A stretch of DNA of 64,000 nucleotides from Aequorivita vladivostokensis (GTDB taxonomy: Bacteria > Bacteroidota > Bacteroidia > Flavobacteriales > Flavobacteriaceae). The notes beneath the pieces were generated by a model, which saw nothing but the letters and a program-made list of their open reading frames with translations, had not been told where the DNA came from and did no database searches. The translations under genes and the position numbers were made by a program. Shown here piece by piece: positions 17,201 to 24,041 of this stretch. The stretch is from positions 341,922 to 405,921 of the forward strand of contig NZ_JSVU01000004.1 in the NCBI RefSeq assembly GCF_000952855.1. Direction: 5' to 3'. Position 1 is the stretch's first letter. Every line of letters begins with the position of its first letter.

Positions 17201-17466
17201 GTTTCGGTATCTGTTTTTCCATCACCACCTCCAGTTGGACCTACTTGAGGAATTAAATTTGGCGCAATAAATTTCTCAGCCAGTTTCCTTGCTAAGGATT
17301 CAAATTGGTCTTGTTTCTGATTTACAGATATGTTTTCTATTTCATAGGCTAATACTTCTTTAGATAGTTTTACCTTATATACAGTCTCAGAATCTGAAAA
17401 GTATTCAGGTCTCAGGTTTTTATAAAAATCCCTTGGAGTTTTTAAATCAAAGTCTTCATTTTCCAT
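14242..17466 (-). CDS. large putative defence protein with nuclease-like N-terminus, 1074 aa
   Basis: Not a named family to me. Residues about 50-185 resemble an Mrr/PD-(D/E)xK-type nuclease fold: FESLARKLAEK (E56), GPTGGGDGKTD (D82), a strand ending FAISSK (K120) and FFISN. The usual E/Q before the lysine is Ser, so activity is uncertain. Residues about 200-800 are long amphipathic helices like TPR or solenoid repeats. The C-terminal 250 residues are mixed alpha/beta, after a charged linker (EEEESPRKEKD). There is no NTPase motif. It lies back to back with the type III R-M operon. A role in anti-phage defence is inferred from location and layout. Confidence 0.6.
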   Translation of the reverse strand: MENEDFDLKTPRDFYKNLRPEYFSDSETVYKVKLSKEVLAYEIENISVNQKQDQFESLARKLAEKFIAPNLIPQVGPTGGGDGKTDTETHPVSEEISNKWYVPDNGWKKDENWAFAISSKEDWRGKLRSDIKSILSTKRGYTKIFFISNRKISSKKKKDAQDKFKEEFNIDITILDGEWIIEKIINNDLIQVVVDSLGLSDVYKEKQILQGANDTERRKLIEDLELGILNPKRYFEIDYQLIEDCLQSAILSREIEDSREVIDGKFLRALRFAKKLNNKNQLCRIYYQQAWTSIFWFNDLEVFVENYLYVKELVNSDANINSIKLYSTLFTILKTHKEELHETVNFKNEKKTFHTLLEIASKDKNHLTLALTAKTLYNISLIYDYLDEEKDCETIFSKLDEIVCSAGGHLSYPFDSTYKSIMIFGKLFPESKEYDNLIESLAIINEKRNSELAASDTFIRRAINKFDAGLYKDAVVFLGKVIVKLSKEESEQLLILSLRLLSNSYRNLGLLWASHNCLLFASAMSLKTWFKEGYVNKKTYDISIDLAKNEILLGRIPSILSVCELINVLEKQVEINLDEERDNTLSFIDISLSNRILNSEYSSKEFKIAPNIFESVGLEISSDTLLYILGHTKKVIESVDNEEFGEEKLKEFMSNIISQPIKNQFLYETDFINENEITFKTIILGAEIEIIFTKQKDLFLISEALLAILEGFFSTSFDNVVPISEKIIIRLNENQKVETLNIVPQEQSNEFLLELNSTNFFKLKFRDELWKNILFFIATIMSKNFMIDDSKEFLKNIFEKEEVYHRVSLAFNHNSFALDFYGNDPKLFFEDWYKEKKHKTYDNIRKEPMNLDIKEFNIEEEESPRKEKDFKNIPHNKRKVHSIVDSHLWDEAKWRAFGFFIDRNHKLGLTILFENFESGKKIFDAWRKDIGEIDEKDKIRIAIIKGVNKGNPHWYRVHVSSNFTNPIKEGEVSVVSSRFHELNAIDSKNLDNLINYYTRDSSYTLYPAYIDSKGQFTPDLTRGIEKKELIIKNAWEISLNDMDCVIIRKGDEVVIPENIENPPVLEVLKRKINS

Positions 17467-17509
17467 TCAGAAGTAATAATTATCATGAAAGAGAAAGTTA
17501 CTAAAAATA

Positions 17510-17537
17510 ACCCAACTCCTAATGAAAGAAGTTGGGT
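17510..17537 (-). terminator. terminator after the DUF3871 gene
   Basis: Perfect 8-bp arms ACCCAACT/AGTTGGGT with a 12-nt loop, followed on the minus strand by TATTTTT. It closes the leftward ATPase-DUF3871 operon just before the large defence gene begins. Confidence 0.7.
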
Positions 17538-17542
17538 GTCAT

Positions 17543-18574
17543 TCAACTCAAAAACCAAGAGTAATTACTATCACCCTCAATTGCCTTTGAGAGACCTTCA
17601 GCAAATGTGAAGGCATTCTCATTCCTTTCCAGGAATGTATCAATGTAGGAACTCTTATTGGCTCCCGTGAAAAGATTATAGACATTCCACATAGAAATAT
17701 CTCCATCTTTATTTCTGCAAAAGCTTTCATCTTCGTAAAAGTCCTTTGCTATTGTATTAAAATGGCTATCTGTAAGCAATAGCTCTGGCAATTTTGCTTT
17801 TTCAGCCTTTGGCAAATATTGAAATAATTTTGCCCTACCTATCAATTTTGCAAATTGGCTTTCAGACATTCTCTGCTTCTCAAATTTTGTCATATATGTC
17901 AATTGCTTGTCAATGTTATAACCTTCAACTAATTCAATAATATTGTTGTTCAAAACCTCAACACTATCTGCTTTCATCTCACTACTAAAACCATCTGTTG
18001 AAATACAAAGGTTACAGCAAACCATATTTTGAAACCCAATAAAGAACTTGAACTTTTCAGGACTTTTTTTACTATACAAATTTTCTTGATTGTAAGCTCT
18101 TACACCTCCAATAGTCAATTCCAGCTCATTTCCCCCAATATTGGAAGTTATGGATGGCACTCTTGCTATCCAAGCCATTCTTTCATAATATGTGGTCTTT
18201 TGATGGTCCTGCAATTCAGATATTGGTAGTTGAAGCGCATCTGGTGTCCTTCCCTTGATTTGATGACTAATTCTAATTTCGGGTTTGCTGAGGTTTGTTC
18301 CCAAAACATTTGCAACACTGGCCATAGCAGATTCAATAAACTGACTGTGGCTAATTGTGATTTCATTGTCCTTGCTGAACACTGGTATTACACAATCTTC
18401 CTTTAAATGTGAGAGGCTAACACTTTTCGTATTAGCCTCTATAAAAGGGTTCTTTTTATATCCTTTATTTTCTGAAGGTAGTTCTAAATCTGGTGCATTT
18501 TGTTGCTGACCTTCATTAAAATAAATATCTCTATTGTTCTGCCTATTGTGCTGTGCTACTGGTGTGATTTCCAT
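17543..18574 (-). CDS. DUF3871 family protein
   Basis: 343 residues. I recognise the family by its overall sequence and the SWFLS terminus. It occurs on integrative elements of Bacteroidota and has no known function. The start ATG at 18574 overlaps the end of the ATPase gene by 32 bp, so the two are translated as a pair. Joint work in element replication or recombination is plausible. An alternative would be a phage LdhA/gp-like DNA metabolism role; nothing in the sequence decides this. Confidence 0.7.
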   Translation of the reverse strand: MEITPVAQHNRQNNRDIYFNEGQQQNAPDLELPSENKGYKKNPFIEANTKSVSLSHLKEDCVIPVFSKDNEITISHSQFIESAMASVANVLGTNLSKPEIRISHQIKGRTPDALQLPISELQDHQKTTYYERMAWIARVPSITSNIGGNELELTIGGVRAYNQENLYSKKSPEKFKFFIGFQNMVCCNLCISTDGFSSEMKADSVEVLNNNIIELVEGYNIDKQLTYMTKFEKQRMSESQFAKLIGRAKLFQYLPKAEKAKLPELLLTDSHFNTIAKDFYEDESFCRNKDGDISMWNVYNLFTGANKSSYIDTFLERNENAFTFAEGLSKAIEGDSNYSWFLS

Positions 18575-19409
18575 TTTGTGAAAAGTTTTTTGGGTTAATT
18601 AATTTTTCCAATTGTTCCTTTTTGGCTAGGTATTCAGTCTTTAATGGCAACTGAAAACTTGGATGTTCTTTGTACAGCTCCATCAACTGACCTACAGATA
18701 AACATTCTTCTATTCTTTGCTTCACATCCTGCTCTTTTATAGGAGATGTGCACCATTCTAAAATCCGTTTCCCTGTTGCTGTACTTATCAAGAATTCTGG
18801 TCTGCCAGAAAACAGATTGGTTCTGTCCTTGCTTGCAGTTGCAAAATGTTTGATGTCTAAGTCAAAAACAATGGTAAATTCATAGGAAACATCATCCCTT
18901 TGCACTGCTTTAAGTCCTACTTTTTCTGGCACAAATTTTCCATCCTTTTGTTGCAATACATAATCCTGTTTTGTTCTCATTGTAGCTATAATGTGGGCAT
19001 CAGCCTGTAGAATCTTATTGATGAATGCTTTTTGTCTTGGGGTTACCTTATTCCAGTTTGCAAAGGAATTGCCGGGTAACTTTGAATGGAAATCCAAAAG
19101 CTCATCCCACACTTGGGAAATGGAATCCAAAATTATTACTTCCATTCCCGCCTTTTCACAAACCTCAATAGCCTCAATATATTTTTCTGGTGTGAAAGGT
19201 GGTTGAAGTTGTAATACATTGTAATTACCTAAATGGGCATAAAGGTCAGCTGAGCCATTTTCTGTATCTATTACAGCGACTTTAGCCAAATTATCATTAG
19301 TTAGTCCTTTAGCAAGTAAAAGGGAACTTAAACTTTTTCCACAGCCTGAGGAGCCTTGTAAAGCCATTTTAATTTTGGCTTGTTTTCTTTCTGATTGTCG
19401 TAATTGCAT
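18543..19409 (-). CDS. RecA-fold ATPase (AAA_24/Sak4-like)
   Basis: 288 residues. Walker A is G19-S-S-G-C-G-K25-S, and the Walker B strand EVIILDS lies at about 90-97. Conserved phrases include DTENGSADLY and ATMRTKQDY, typical of the phage-type nucleotide-binding RecA-like family that includes Sak4 single-strand-annealing proteins. Paired with DUF3871 by a 32-bp overlap, and with an SSB-like DUF3127 protein elsewhere in the element, it may promote recombination of the element's DNA. That role is inferred. Confidence 0.75.
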   Translation of the reverse strand: MQLRQSERKQAKIKMALQGSSGCGKSLSSLLLAKGLTNDNLAKVAVIDTENGSADLYAHLGNYNVLQLQPPFTPEKYIEAIEVCEKAGMEVIILDSISQVWDELLDFHSKLPGNSFANWNKVTPRQKAFINKILQADAHIIATMRTKQDYVLQQKDGKFVPEKVGLKAVQRDDVSYEFTIVFDLDIKHFATASKDRTNLFSGRPEFLISTATGKRILEWCTSPIKEQDVKQRIEECLSVGQLMELYKEHPSFQLPLKTEYLAKKEQLEKLINPKNFSQNGNHTSSTAQ

Positions 19410-19486
19410 ATTCTTAATTTTTGAAGGTTAATATTATTTTGAATTTGTTAAGTTGGATATGAATAGATTCAGTGTATAATGAAAAA

Positions 19487-19511
19487 GGCCCTCAATAATG
19501 AGAGCCCTTTT
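19487..19511 (-). terminator. terminator after the integrase gene
   Basis: Arms GGCTCTC/GAGGGCC (one G-U pair) with a 6-nt loop, followed on the minus strand by five Ts. It ends the leftward integrase transcript and separates it from the ATPase operon. Confidence 0.7.
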
Positions 19512-19519
19512 TATCAGCT

Positions 19520-20752
19520 TTATGATGCATATTTCAGTATGGGTTCTTCCAAGAGCTTTGACATAGCATCGTCAATAACAGTATCTTCAAATTCTTTCAA
19601 ATATGAATTCGTAACACTTACATCACTATGCCCCATTGATTGCCCAATTAAATCTGAAGATATTCCTGCAAACTTCAAATTTGTAGCATAACTATGGCGA
19701 ATAACATATGAAGTAACATTTTGTTTTACACCTTGGATTTTCGCAATCTCCTTGAGTTGCTTGTTAAATTTTCGCAAGGTTTTATGCTTCCTATTTTCTA
19801 CTTGCATTGGGGTGAGGTTTTCTTTTAATAAAATTGGAAATACATATCCTGTAGGTCTCTTTTGAGATTGATAATAAGAAATTATCTTTTTAACTGGTTC
19901 AGCCATCTTTACAGTAAATCTACCTTTGGTTTTTGAACGAATATATAAAATTCTATCCCCCTGAATATTATCCCATTTAAGCTTCATCATATCAATGAAA
20001 TTCATTCCACCCATATAATAGCTGAATATCATATAGTTTTTAGTATCAACTAGATGAGGATATTTCTCTGTATCAAGTGCTTCCATCAACTTCATTTCAT
20101 CTCTGGAAATTGCTTTCTTAATTCCTTTGCCTTTTAGCTTGGAGACTTTGTAGACCTTAAATGGATAATACTTTTCATCTACTATTCCTTTTTTGATTGC
20201 ATCATTGTAGAGCGCCCTGATTTCTCGCATTTTTAGACCAATTCCACCATCTGTATTTTGTTTACTACGTAAATAGGTTTCATACTTATCAAGTAGGGAA
20301 GGGGTAATTTCCCTAAATACCAAACTCTTATTTTTTTGAAATTTAAAAAATGAAGTATATACATCCTTATAGGCTCTGGCATTTCCAGTTCTTCCAGCCT
20401 CATTTAAATCTGAAATCTTTTCCTTCCAAAATTCTGAAACTGTAATTTTTGATGATTTTTTCCCTCTGAATTTTTCTTCAAACTGGTTTAGAGTAAAATC
20501 AATATTTTCTAATTGAAATTCTGTTATAATTGCTAGTGCTTTTTCCCTTTGTTTAAGCAGAACCCTATTCCTTTGAATATAATTTTTTTCGGTTTTTTTG
20601 AATTGCCCCGAATCTTTATCCCAATTGCTTTTTAAACATTCAAGACCTAATGTGATTACTTTAATTTTTCTATCCTTAATAACCTTTAAAACCACTGGAT
20701 ATAAGCCTTTTTTGTTTGCTTTGTTCCTCAATATTATATTTATGCTTGCCAT
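19520..20752 (-). CDS. int: tyrosine recombinase (integrase) of the element
   Basis: 410 residues: an N-terminal arm-binding part (1-90), a SAM-like core-binding domain (about 105-200) and a catalytic domain (about 215-400). Box II is YVIRHSYAT with its Arg, then MGHSDVSVTNSYL with the histidine and the nucleophile Tyr. In box I the usual Arg position is Gly (YYMGGMNFIDM), as in some Bacteroidota integrases; IntDOT of CTnDOT also lacks this Arg. It should insert and excise the element at tRNA-Asn. It is followed by its own terminator and preceded by the initiator-like gene. Confidence 0.92.
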   Translation of the reverse strand: MASINIILRNKANKKGLYPVVLKVIKDRKIKVITLGLECLKSNWDKDSGQFKKTEKNYIQRNRVLLKQREKALAIITEFQLENIDFTLNQFEEKFRGKKSSKITVSEFWKEKISDLNEAGRTGNARAYKDVYTSFFKFQKNKSLVFREITPSLLDKYETYLRSKQNTDGGIGLKMREIRALYNDAIKKGIVDEKYYPFKVYKVSKLKGKGIKKAISRDEMKLMEALDTEKYPHLVDTKNYMIFSYYMGGMNFIDMMKLKWDNIQGDRILYIRSKTKGRFTVKMAEPVKKIISYYQSQKRPTGYVFPILLKENLTPMQVENRKHKTLRKFNKQLKEIAKIQGVKQNVTSYVIRHSYATNLKFAGISSDLIGQSMGHSDVSVTNSYLKEFEDTVIDDAMSKLLEEPILKYAS

Positions 20753-20814
20753 AATTTATTTTTTAGAAGGATGACAAATTCCGGTTATAGTAACTTAGGA
20801 ATGTGTCACAACTT

Positions 20815-21708
20815 TTATTTATTAATTAATTCCTCAAATTTTAAAATCAAACTTTTTCTCAGTAAGTTTTTCGTTTTCAATAAATCGTTTTTTTCAAGAA
20901 GCTTTTGAAAAGCTATTCGTTCTCTGCTTTTAATGTTTCTGTTTTTCCTTTCTGAAAGCTTTTCCCAATAGTTGAAACTTATATATCTCTCCAACTGGAT
21001 TATATCTTCACTGGGTATTATTGATTTTGGAGGTATGTCGTCAATTATTATCAGTTCATCAAACCTTTTGAGTAAGTCATTAAAAAGGTTTCTTAGGCAA
21101 TCTTTTTTCTTCAAATCGTGAATATTAAATACTCCAAAAGGATTAAAGCCCTTGCTGTTTTTATATTTTAATTCAAACCTGATTAGGTCATATTTCAAAT
21201 TGAATTGTTTTGCCTTATCGTAGATTTTGAAGTAATAATTATAATGATTGAACTGTTTGTATTCTCCCCTACCACCAAACTGTTCATTATGGTTATATAA
21301 TGCCAGATTGTGAAGTATTATATTGTTTGAAATTACTTGCTCTGCTGGTTTCGATAATTTTAGATTTAAGCCAAATTCCAGTTGTGTAAGCCTAGTAGCT
21401 TTTATGTCTGTTAATTTGCTGTCGAGATAATTAATGGTACTGACCAAATCTGAATAAGTAAAATCATTATGGTTATGGCTTCTTTTTGAAACCATTTCAT
21501 TATAGAGCTTATGGATTGAATTTTTTAGATAAGCCGATTTTTCATTTATACCTAGTTCCATACTACCAATTTTCACCTTGTAGGGGTATCGAATTTCTCC
21601 TGAGTGGTATTCCAGCTCAGTTAATAGTTCATCAAAATTTTCCTTCTTGCATACAAAGGGTTCAATTTTACTCTTGTCCTTGTACTGTAGTCTTACAAAA
21701 TCAATCAT
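20815..21708 (-). CDS. putative replication initiation protein (Rep_trans/gene II-X-like)
   Basis: 297 residues. The phrases TRLTQLEFGLNL, YYFKIYDKAKQF and DLIRFELKYKN have the order of rolling-circle initiators of the phage gene II/X and Rep_trans type, where a tyrosine and nearby lysine cut the origin. Y in IYDKAK is the candidate nucleophile. It follows the excisionase-like gene by 4 bp and precedes int by 62 bp. If right, the excised circle could replicate. The assignment is by motif resemblance only. Confidence 0.5.
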   Translation of the reverse strand: MIDFVRLQYKDKSKIEPFVCKKENFDELLTELEYHSGEIRYPYKVKIGSMELGINEKSAYLKNSIHKLYNEMVSKRSHNHNDFTYSDLVSTINYLDSKLTDIKATRLTQLEFGLNLKLSKPAEQVISNNIILHNLALYNHNEQFGGRGEYKQFNHYNYYFKIYDKAKQFNLKYDLIRFELKYKNSKGFNPFGVFNIHDLKKKDCLRNLFNDLLKRFDELIIIDDIPPKSIIPSEDIIQLERYISFNYWEKLSERKNRNIKSRERIAFQKLLEKNDLLKTKNLLRKSLILKFEELINK

Positions 21709-21712
21709 AGGA

Positions 21713-22006
21713 CTAGCTTTTTAAATTTCTAGTCAAATACTCCTCAATCTCTAGACTTGTGGAATCAGTTGATTCCACTTGACCCTTCAATATCCAATTA
21801 TCAATATCTTCCCTCTTGAAGTAGATTTTTTTACCTCCAGGTTGATAAAAGGCTATTTCCTTAGCCTTGGTTTTTTTGTAGAGAGCTGACTTGGATATAC
21901 TTAAATATTCTGAAGCCTCTTCAATTGTAAAAAATTCCTTCTGCTGTGTGTTAAGTTTTAATAGAAGTTCTTTTATTTCGTTTAATTCATTTTGGATAAA
22001 TTCCAT
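21713..22006 (-). CDS. excisionase-like helix-turn-helix protein
   Basis: 97 residues. An N-terminal coiled segment is followed by a MerR-type winged helix (HTH_17): FFTIEEASEYLSISKSALYKKTK, then the wing FYQPGGKKIYFKREDIDNWI. Such proteins act as recombination directionality factors or regulators in Bacteroidota elements. It is 4 bp upstream of the initiator-like gene in one operon. A perfect 14-bp palindrome sits 16 bp before its start. Confidence 0.8.
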   Translation of the reverse strand: MEFIQNELNEIKELLLKLNTQQKEFFTIEEASEYLSISKSALYKKTKAKEIAFYQPGGKKIYFKREDIDNWILKGQVESTDSTSLEIEEYLTRNLKS

Positions 22007-22022
22007 AACTTTTAATTGTTAT

Positions 22023-22036
22023 GGATGTGCACATCC
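22023..22036. promoter_or_regulatory. 14-bp perfect palindrome before the excisionase-like gene
   Basis: GGATGTGCACATCC is a perfect palindrome 16 bp upstream of the ATG at 22006. It could be an operator for the HTH protein or part of a replication origin; the sequence alone does not decide. Confidence 0.5.
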
Positions 22037-22070
22037 TGATTAATAATGGCACAAATAAAAGCAACAAAAA

Positions 22071-22090
22071 ACCCTTTGTTTTCAAAGGGT
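22071..22090 (-). terminator. terminator after the 294-aa gene
   Basis: Perfect arms ACCCTTTG/CAAAGGGT with a 4-nt loop, followed on the minus strand by six Ts. It lies 40 bp after the stop of the gene at 22130. Confidence 0.8.
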
Positions 22091-22100
22091 AAGAGAGGGT

Positions 22101-22132
22101 TAAGGTAAAATGTAAGGTAGAATGTAAGGTTA
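22101..22132. repeat. three 12-bp direct repeats
   Basis: TAAGGTAAAATG, TAAGGTAGAATG and TAAGGTTATTTC lie in tandem with 12-bp period, between the terminator and the stop of the 294-aa gene and about 100 bp upstream of the HTH/initiator operon. Iterons or protein-binding sites are possible. Confidence 0.5.
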
Positions 22133-23014
22133 TTTCAGATACCTTGATTTAAGGTCTAAAATTTTAGAATCTATTTTAGATTTTTCATTTTCATTTTTGG
22201 TCTTACCCCTTGATAGGGCTGCATAAATATCAGTACTTCTAAGTGGTTTCCCCTGCTTGTTTAAAAAAACCTTACTTTCCTCAATCGCAGAATGGGTAAA
22301 GCCGTGAAAGAATTGCTTTAATTGTTCTAAAAAATAGGCTATAATAAAGTTGTTTTGTGTAAAGTGAATTTTTTTCTCTAATAAATGAGGATTTGGTGCT
22401 GTGAATGCATTAATAAAATCCACCTCATCAATTTCATCATCGTGAATTATATCTAAAGAATAAGCTACTTCATATAAATCGACATAAAAACTATATTTTA
22501 AATCCTTGTTTTTAAAGAATGTTACATCAGATTCCTTAGCTAGATATTTAAAAACTGGATGATGTTCCAAAATACTTCCAAATCTATCTTTAAGGCTATT
22601 TAAAATTTGTAACAATGAACTTTCAATCAGAAAAACCTCATCATTTTCAATCTTGCCTGCTCTTTTTAAAAGGGAATTTAAATCGTCATAAAGTCCCGAA
22701 AGTACATCTTGTTTTGCTGGAATTGAATCTAAAGCGGATATTTTATCTTCTATTCTTTCAAGAATTGAGGTTTTTTCGAAAACTAAAATTCTATTAAGAA
22801 AATCTTCTCGCTTAATAATATCTGTTACAAATATTGGCGTAGCCCCATTATCCTCAACCATTTCATCCTTCATATAATAATCATATACGGGAATAAATTC
22901 ATAACCTCTGTTTCGAAGTGTACTGTTTCCAACAAAGGAAGCTTTGAGAGATTCAATAGAATTTACAAATAACAAATCAAAGTAGAATGAAAGTATTTGA
23001 TTGTCGCTATTCAT
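22130..23014 (-). CDS. element-associated hypothetical protein, 294 aa
   Basis: A soluble, largely helical protein without motifs I can name. The first 60 residues contain several aromatic positions, and the C-terminus has a conserved-looking stretch (KQFFHGFTHSAIEESKVFLN, then GKPLRSTDIYAALSRGK). I recall similar proteins beside integrases and HTH proteins on Bacteroidota elements. It is followed by a strong terminator, so it is its own transcription unit. Confidence 0.6.
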   Translation of the reverse strand: MNSDNQILSFYFDLLFVNSIESLKASFVGNSTLRNRGYEFIPVYDYYMKDEMVEDNGATPIFVTDIIKREDFLNRILVFEKTSILERIEDKISALDSIPAKQDVLSGLYDDLNSLLKRAGKIENDEVFLIESSLLQILNSLKDRFGSILEHHPVFKYLAKESDVTFFKNKDLKYSFYVDLYEVAYSLDIIHDDEIDEVDFINAFTAPNPHLLEKKIHFTQNNFIIAYFLEQLKQFFHGFTHSAIEESKVFLNKQGKPLRSTDIYAALSRGKTKNENEKSKIDSKILDLKSRYLK

Positions 23015-23122
23015 AATGTGGGAAAAAATTTATTGGTAGAATGCGAAAATGTTTAAAATTTATAATATAGAAAAGCCTCTACTAAATTAGTGGAGGCAAT
23101 CAAATTTCTAGGTTAATACAAA

Positions 23123-23731
23123 TTATTTATTATCAAATGATTTACTATATCTCTTTAAAGCATCATACAAAATTTCAGCATTTTCAGGACCACGAACCCC
23201 AATAACCAATTTATAACCAGCCTGCCTTTTATCTCCCCTAATAATATCTGGAAAAACATTAATGTATCCATCTGCCCCTCTCAATGATAGTGCATGAAAC
23301 TCACAATTCTCAGTAAAATCATATACCTTGGAATATGGATACTGTTCGCCTGTTCTTCTATTTAGTTCTGTCAATCTCAACAAATTATTTTCGAACTGTG
23401 CATTATATGGATTTTCTTTTTGCCAAACAAACCCATACTTATTGATATATTCAACAATCAACTCTTTAGTTTCTTCTATTGACATTTCAACATTATCAAA
23501 ATCCTCAATTTTTAAAATACTTCCATTTTCAAAAATCAATTTTGATACGTTTTTTTTAGGAATAATAAATATTGGGCCTTCTAAATTATCATAACTTTTG
23601 TATTTGATTTCATCAACACCAACTTCTAAAATTTTGCTTGAAATTGAATCTTTATTTGTTTTAATAATCACATCCTGTCCATATAAATATGAGGCCATAA
23701 ATAATGAACTAATAAAAATTAATTTTTTCAT
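23123..23731 (-). CDS. secreted hypothetical protein, 202 aa
   Basis: There is a clear signal peptide (residues 1-19, cleavage near YLYGQ). The mature N-terminus (DVIIKTNKDSISSKILEVG, EIKYKSYDNLEGP) is a small beta domain common in Bacteroidota exported proteins, of unknown function. The C-terminal half is not recognised. It is the last cargo gene before attR and is read toward the interior of the element. Confidence 0.65.
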   Translation of the reverse strand: MKKLIFISSLFMASYLYGQDVIIKTNKDSISSKILEVGVDEIKYKSYDNLEGPIFIIPKKNVSKLIFENGSILKIEDFDNVEMSIEETKELIVEYINKYGFVWQKENPYNAQFENNLLRLTELNRRTGEQYPYSKVYDFTENCEFHALSLRGADGYINVFPDIIRGDKRQAGYKLVIGVRGPENAEILYDALKRYSKSFDNK

Positions 23732-23781
23732 ATTAACATTTTAAATGCTTTGGTAATAAATCTCAAGATATAAAAATACAA

Positions 23782-23803
23782 ATGTTTAACCTATGTTTAA
23801 CCC
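23782..23803. repeat. two 11-bp repeats, candidate arm-type sites (right)
   Basis: ATGTTTAACCT followed by ATGTTTAACCC, the same unit and orientation as the triple repeat at 4540-4572. It sits 49 bp inside the right 48-bp repeat, in line with binding sites for the recombination complex. Confidence 0.75.
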
Positions 23804-23818
23804 ACTAAAAACAGAAAA

Positions 23819-23842
23819 GCCTCCACATTTCTGTGAAGGCTT
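23819..23842 (-). terminator. terminator of tRNA-Asn carried by the element
   Basis: On the minus strand the arms AGCCTTCAC/GTGGAGGCT (one G-T pair) are followed by TTTT. It sits 12 bp after the tRNA 3' end, so the element supplies the tRNA with a new 3' half and a new terminator. Confidence 0.65.
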
Positions 23843-23852
23843 GTATTCATTC

Positions 23853-23900
23853 TGCTCCTCCTCTTGGGCTCGAACCAAGGACCCTCTGATTAACAGTCAG
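23853..23900. repeat. attR: 48-bp repeat inside tRNA-Asn
   Basis: Identical over 48 bp to attL at 4381-4428. It is the right attachment site and lies wholly within or just past the 3' half of the tRNA. Confidence 0.92.
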
Positions 23901-23928
23901 ATGCTCTAACCAACTGAGCTAAGGAGGA
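23855..23928 (-). tRNA. tRNA-Asn (GUU), integration target
   Basis: The acceptor arms TCCTCCT/AGGAGGA and discriminator G are seen on the minus strand. The anticodon loop CTGTTAA carries GTT, and the T-arm contains GGTTCGAGCCC. CCA is not encoded. The 3' part (23853-23900) duplicates attL, so the intact gene is a hybrid of host 5' half and element 3' half. A -7 box TATATTTG lies at 23947-23954. Confidence 0.95.
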
Positions 23929-23946
23929 ATTTCGCTTTAGCGGTTG

Positions 23947-23954
23947 CAAATATA
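23947..23954 (-). promoter_or_regulatory. -7 box of tRNA-Asn
   Basis: TATATTTG on the minus strand, 18 bp before the tRNA 5' end, matches TAnnTTTG. Confidence 0.55.
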
Positions 23955-24041
23955 CCTATTTTTTAATTCCGTCAAAATAAAAAATGAAACTTTATCAAAT
24001 TTGTGGCAGATTTGTGGAGAACAATATTTTGGTTCAAAAAT

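Larger units (their letters stand above)
4381..23900. mobile_element. integrative element in tRNA-Asn with restriction-modification cargo
   Basis: The 19.5-kb segment is bounded by the 48-bp repeat. It encodes a tyrosine recombinase (19520-20752), an excisionase-like HTH protein, a replication-initiator-like protein, a RecA-fold ATPase with DUF3871, an SSB-like protein and RadC. The cargo is type III R-M with Fic, a 1074-residue nuclease-like protein and a small membrane-protein operon. Short direct repeats (ATGTTTAACCT) lie just inside both ends. I see no relaxase, coupling protein or type IV secretion genes, so it is better described as an integrative (perhaps mobilisable) element than a self-transmissible ICE. 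Its A+T content is visibly higher than that of the flanks. Confidence 0.9.

Noticed and set aside
14242..17466. Avs/STAND-type NTPase for the 1074-aa protein
   Set aside because: No Walker A or B motif was found in the sequence, so the label is not supported.
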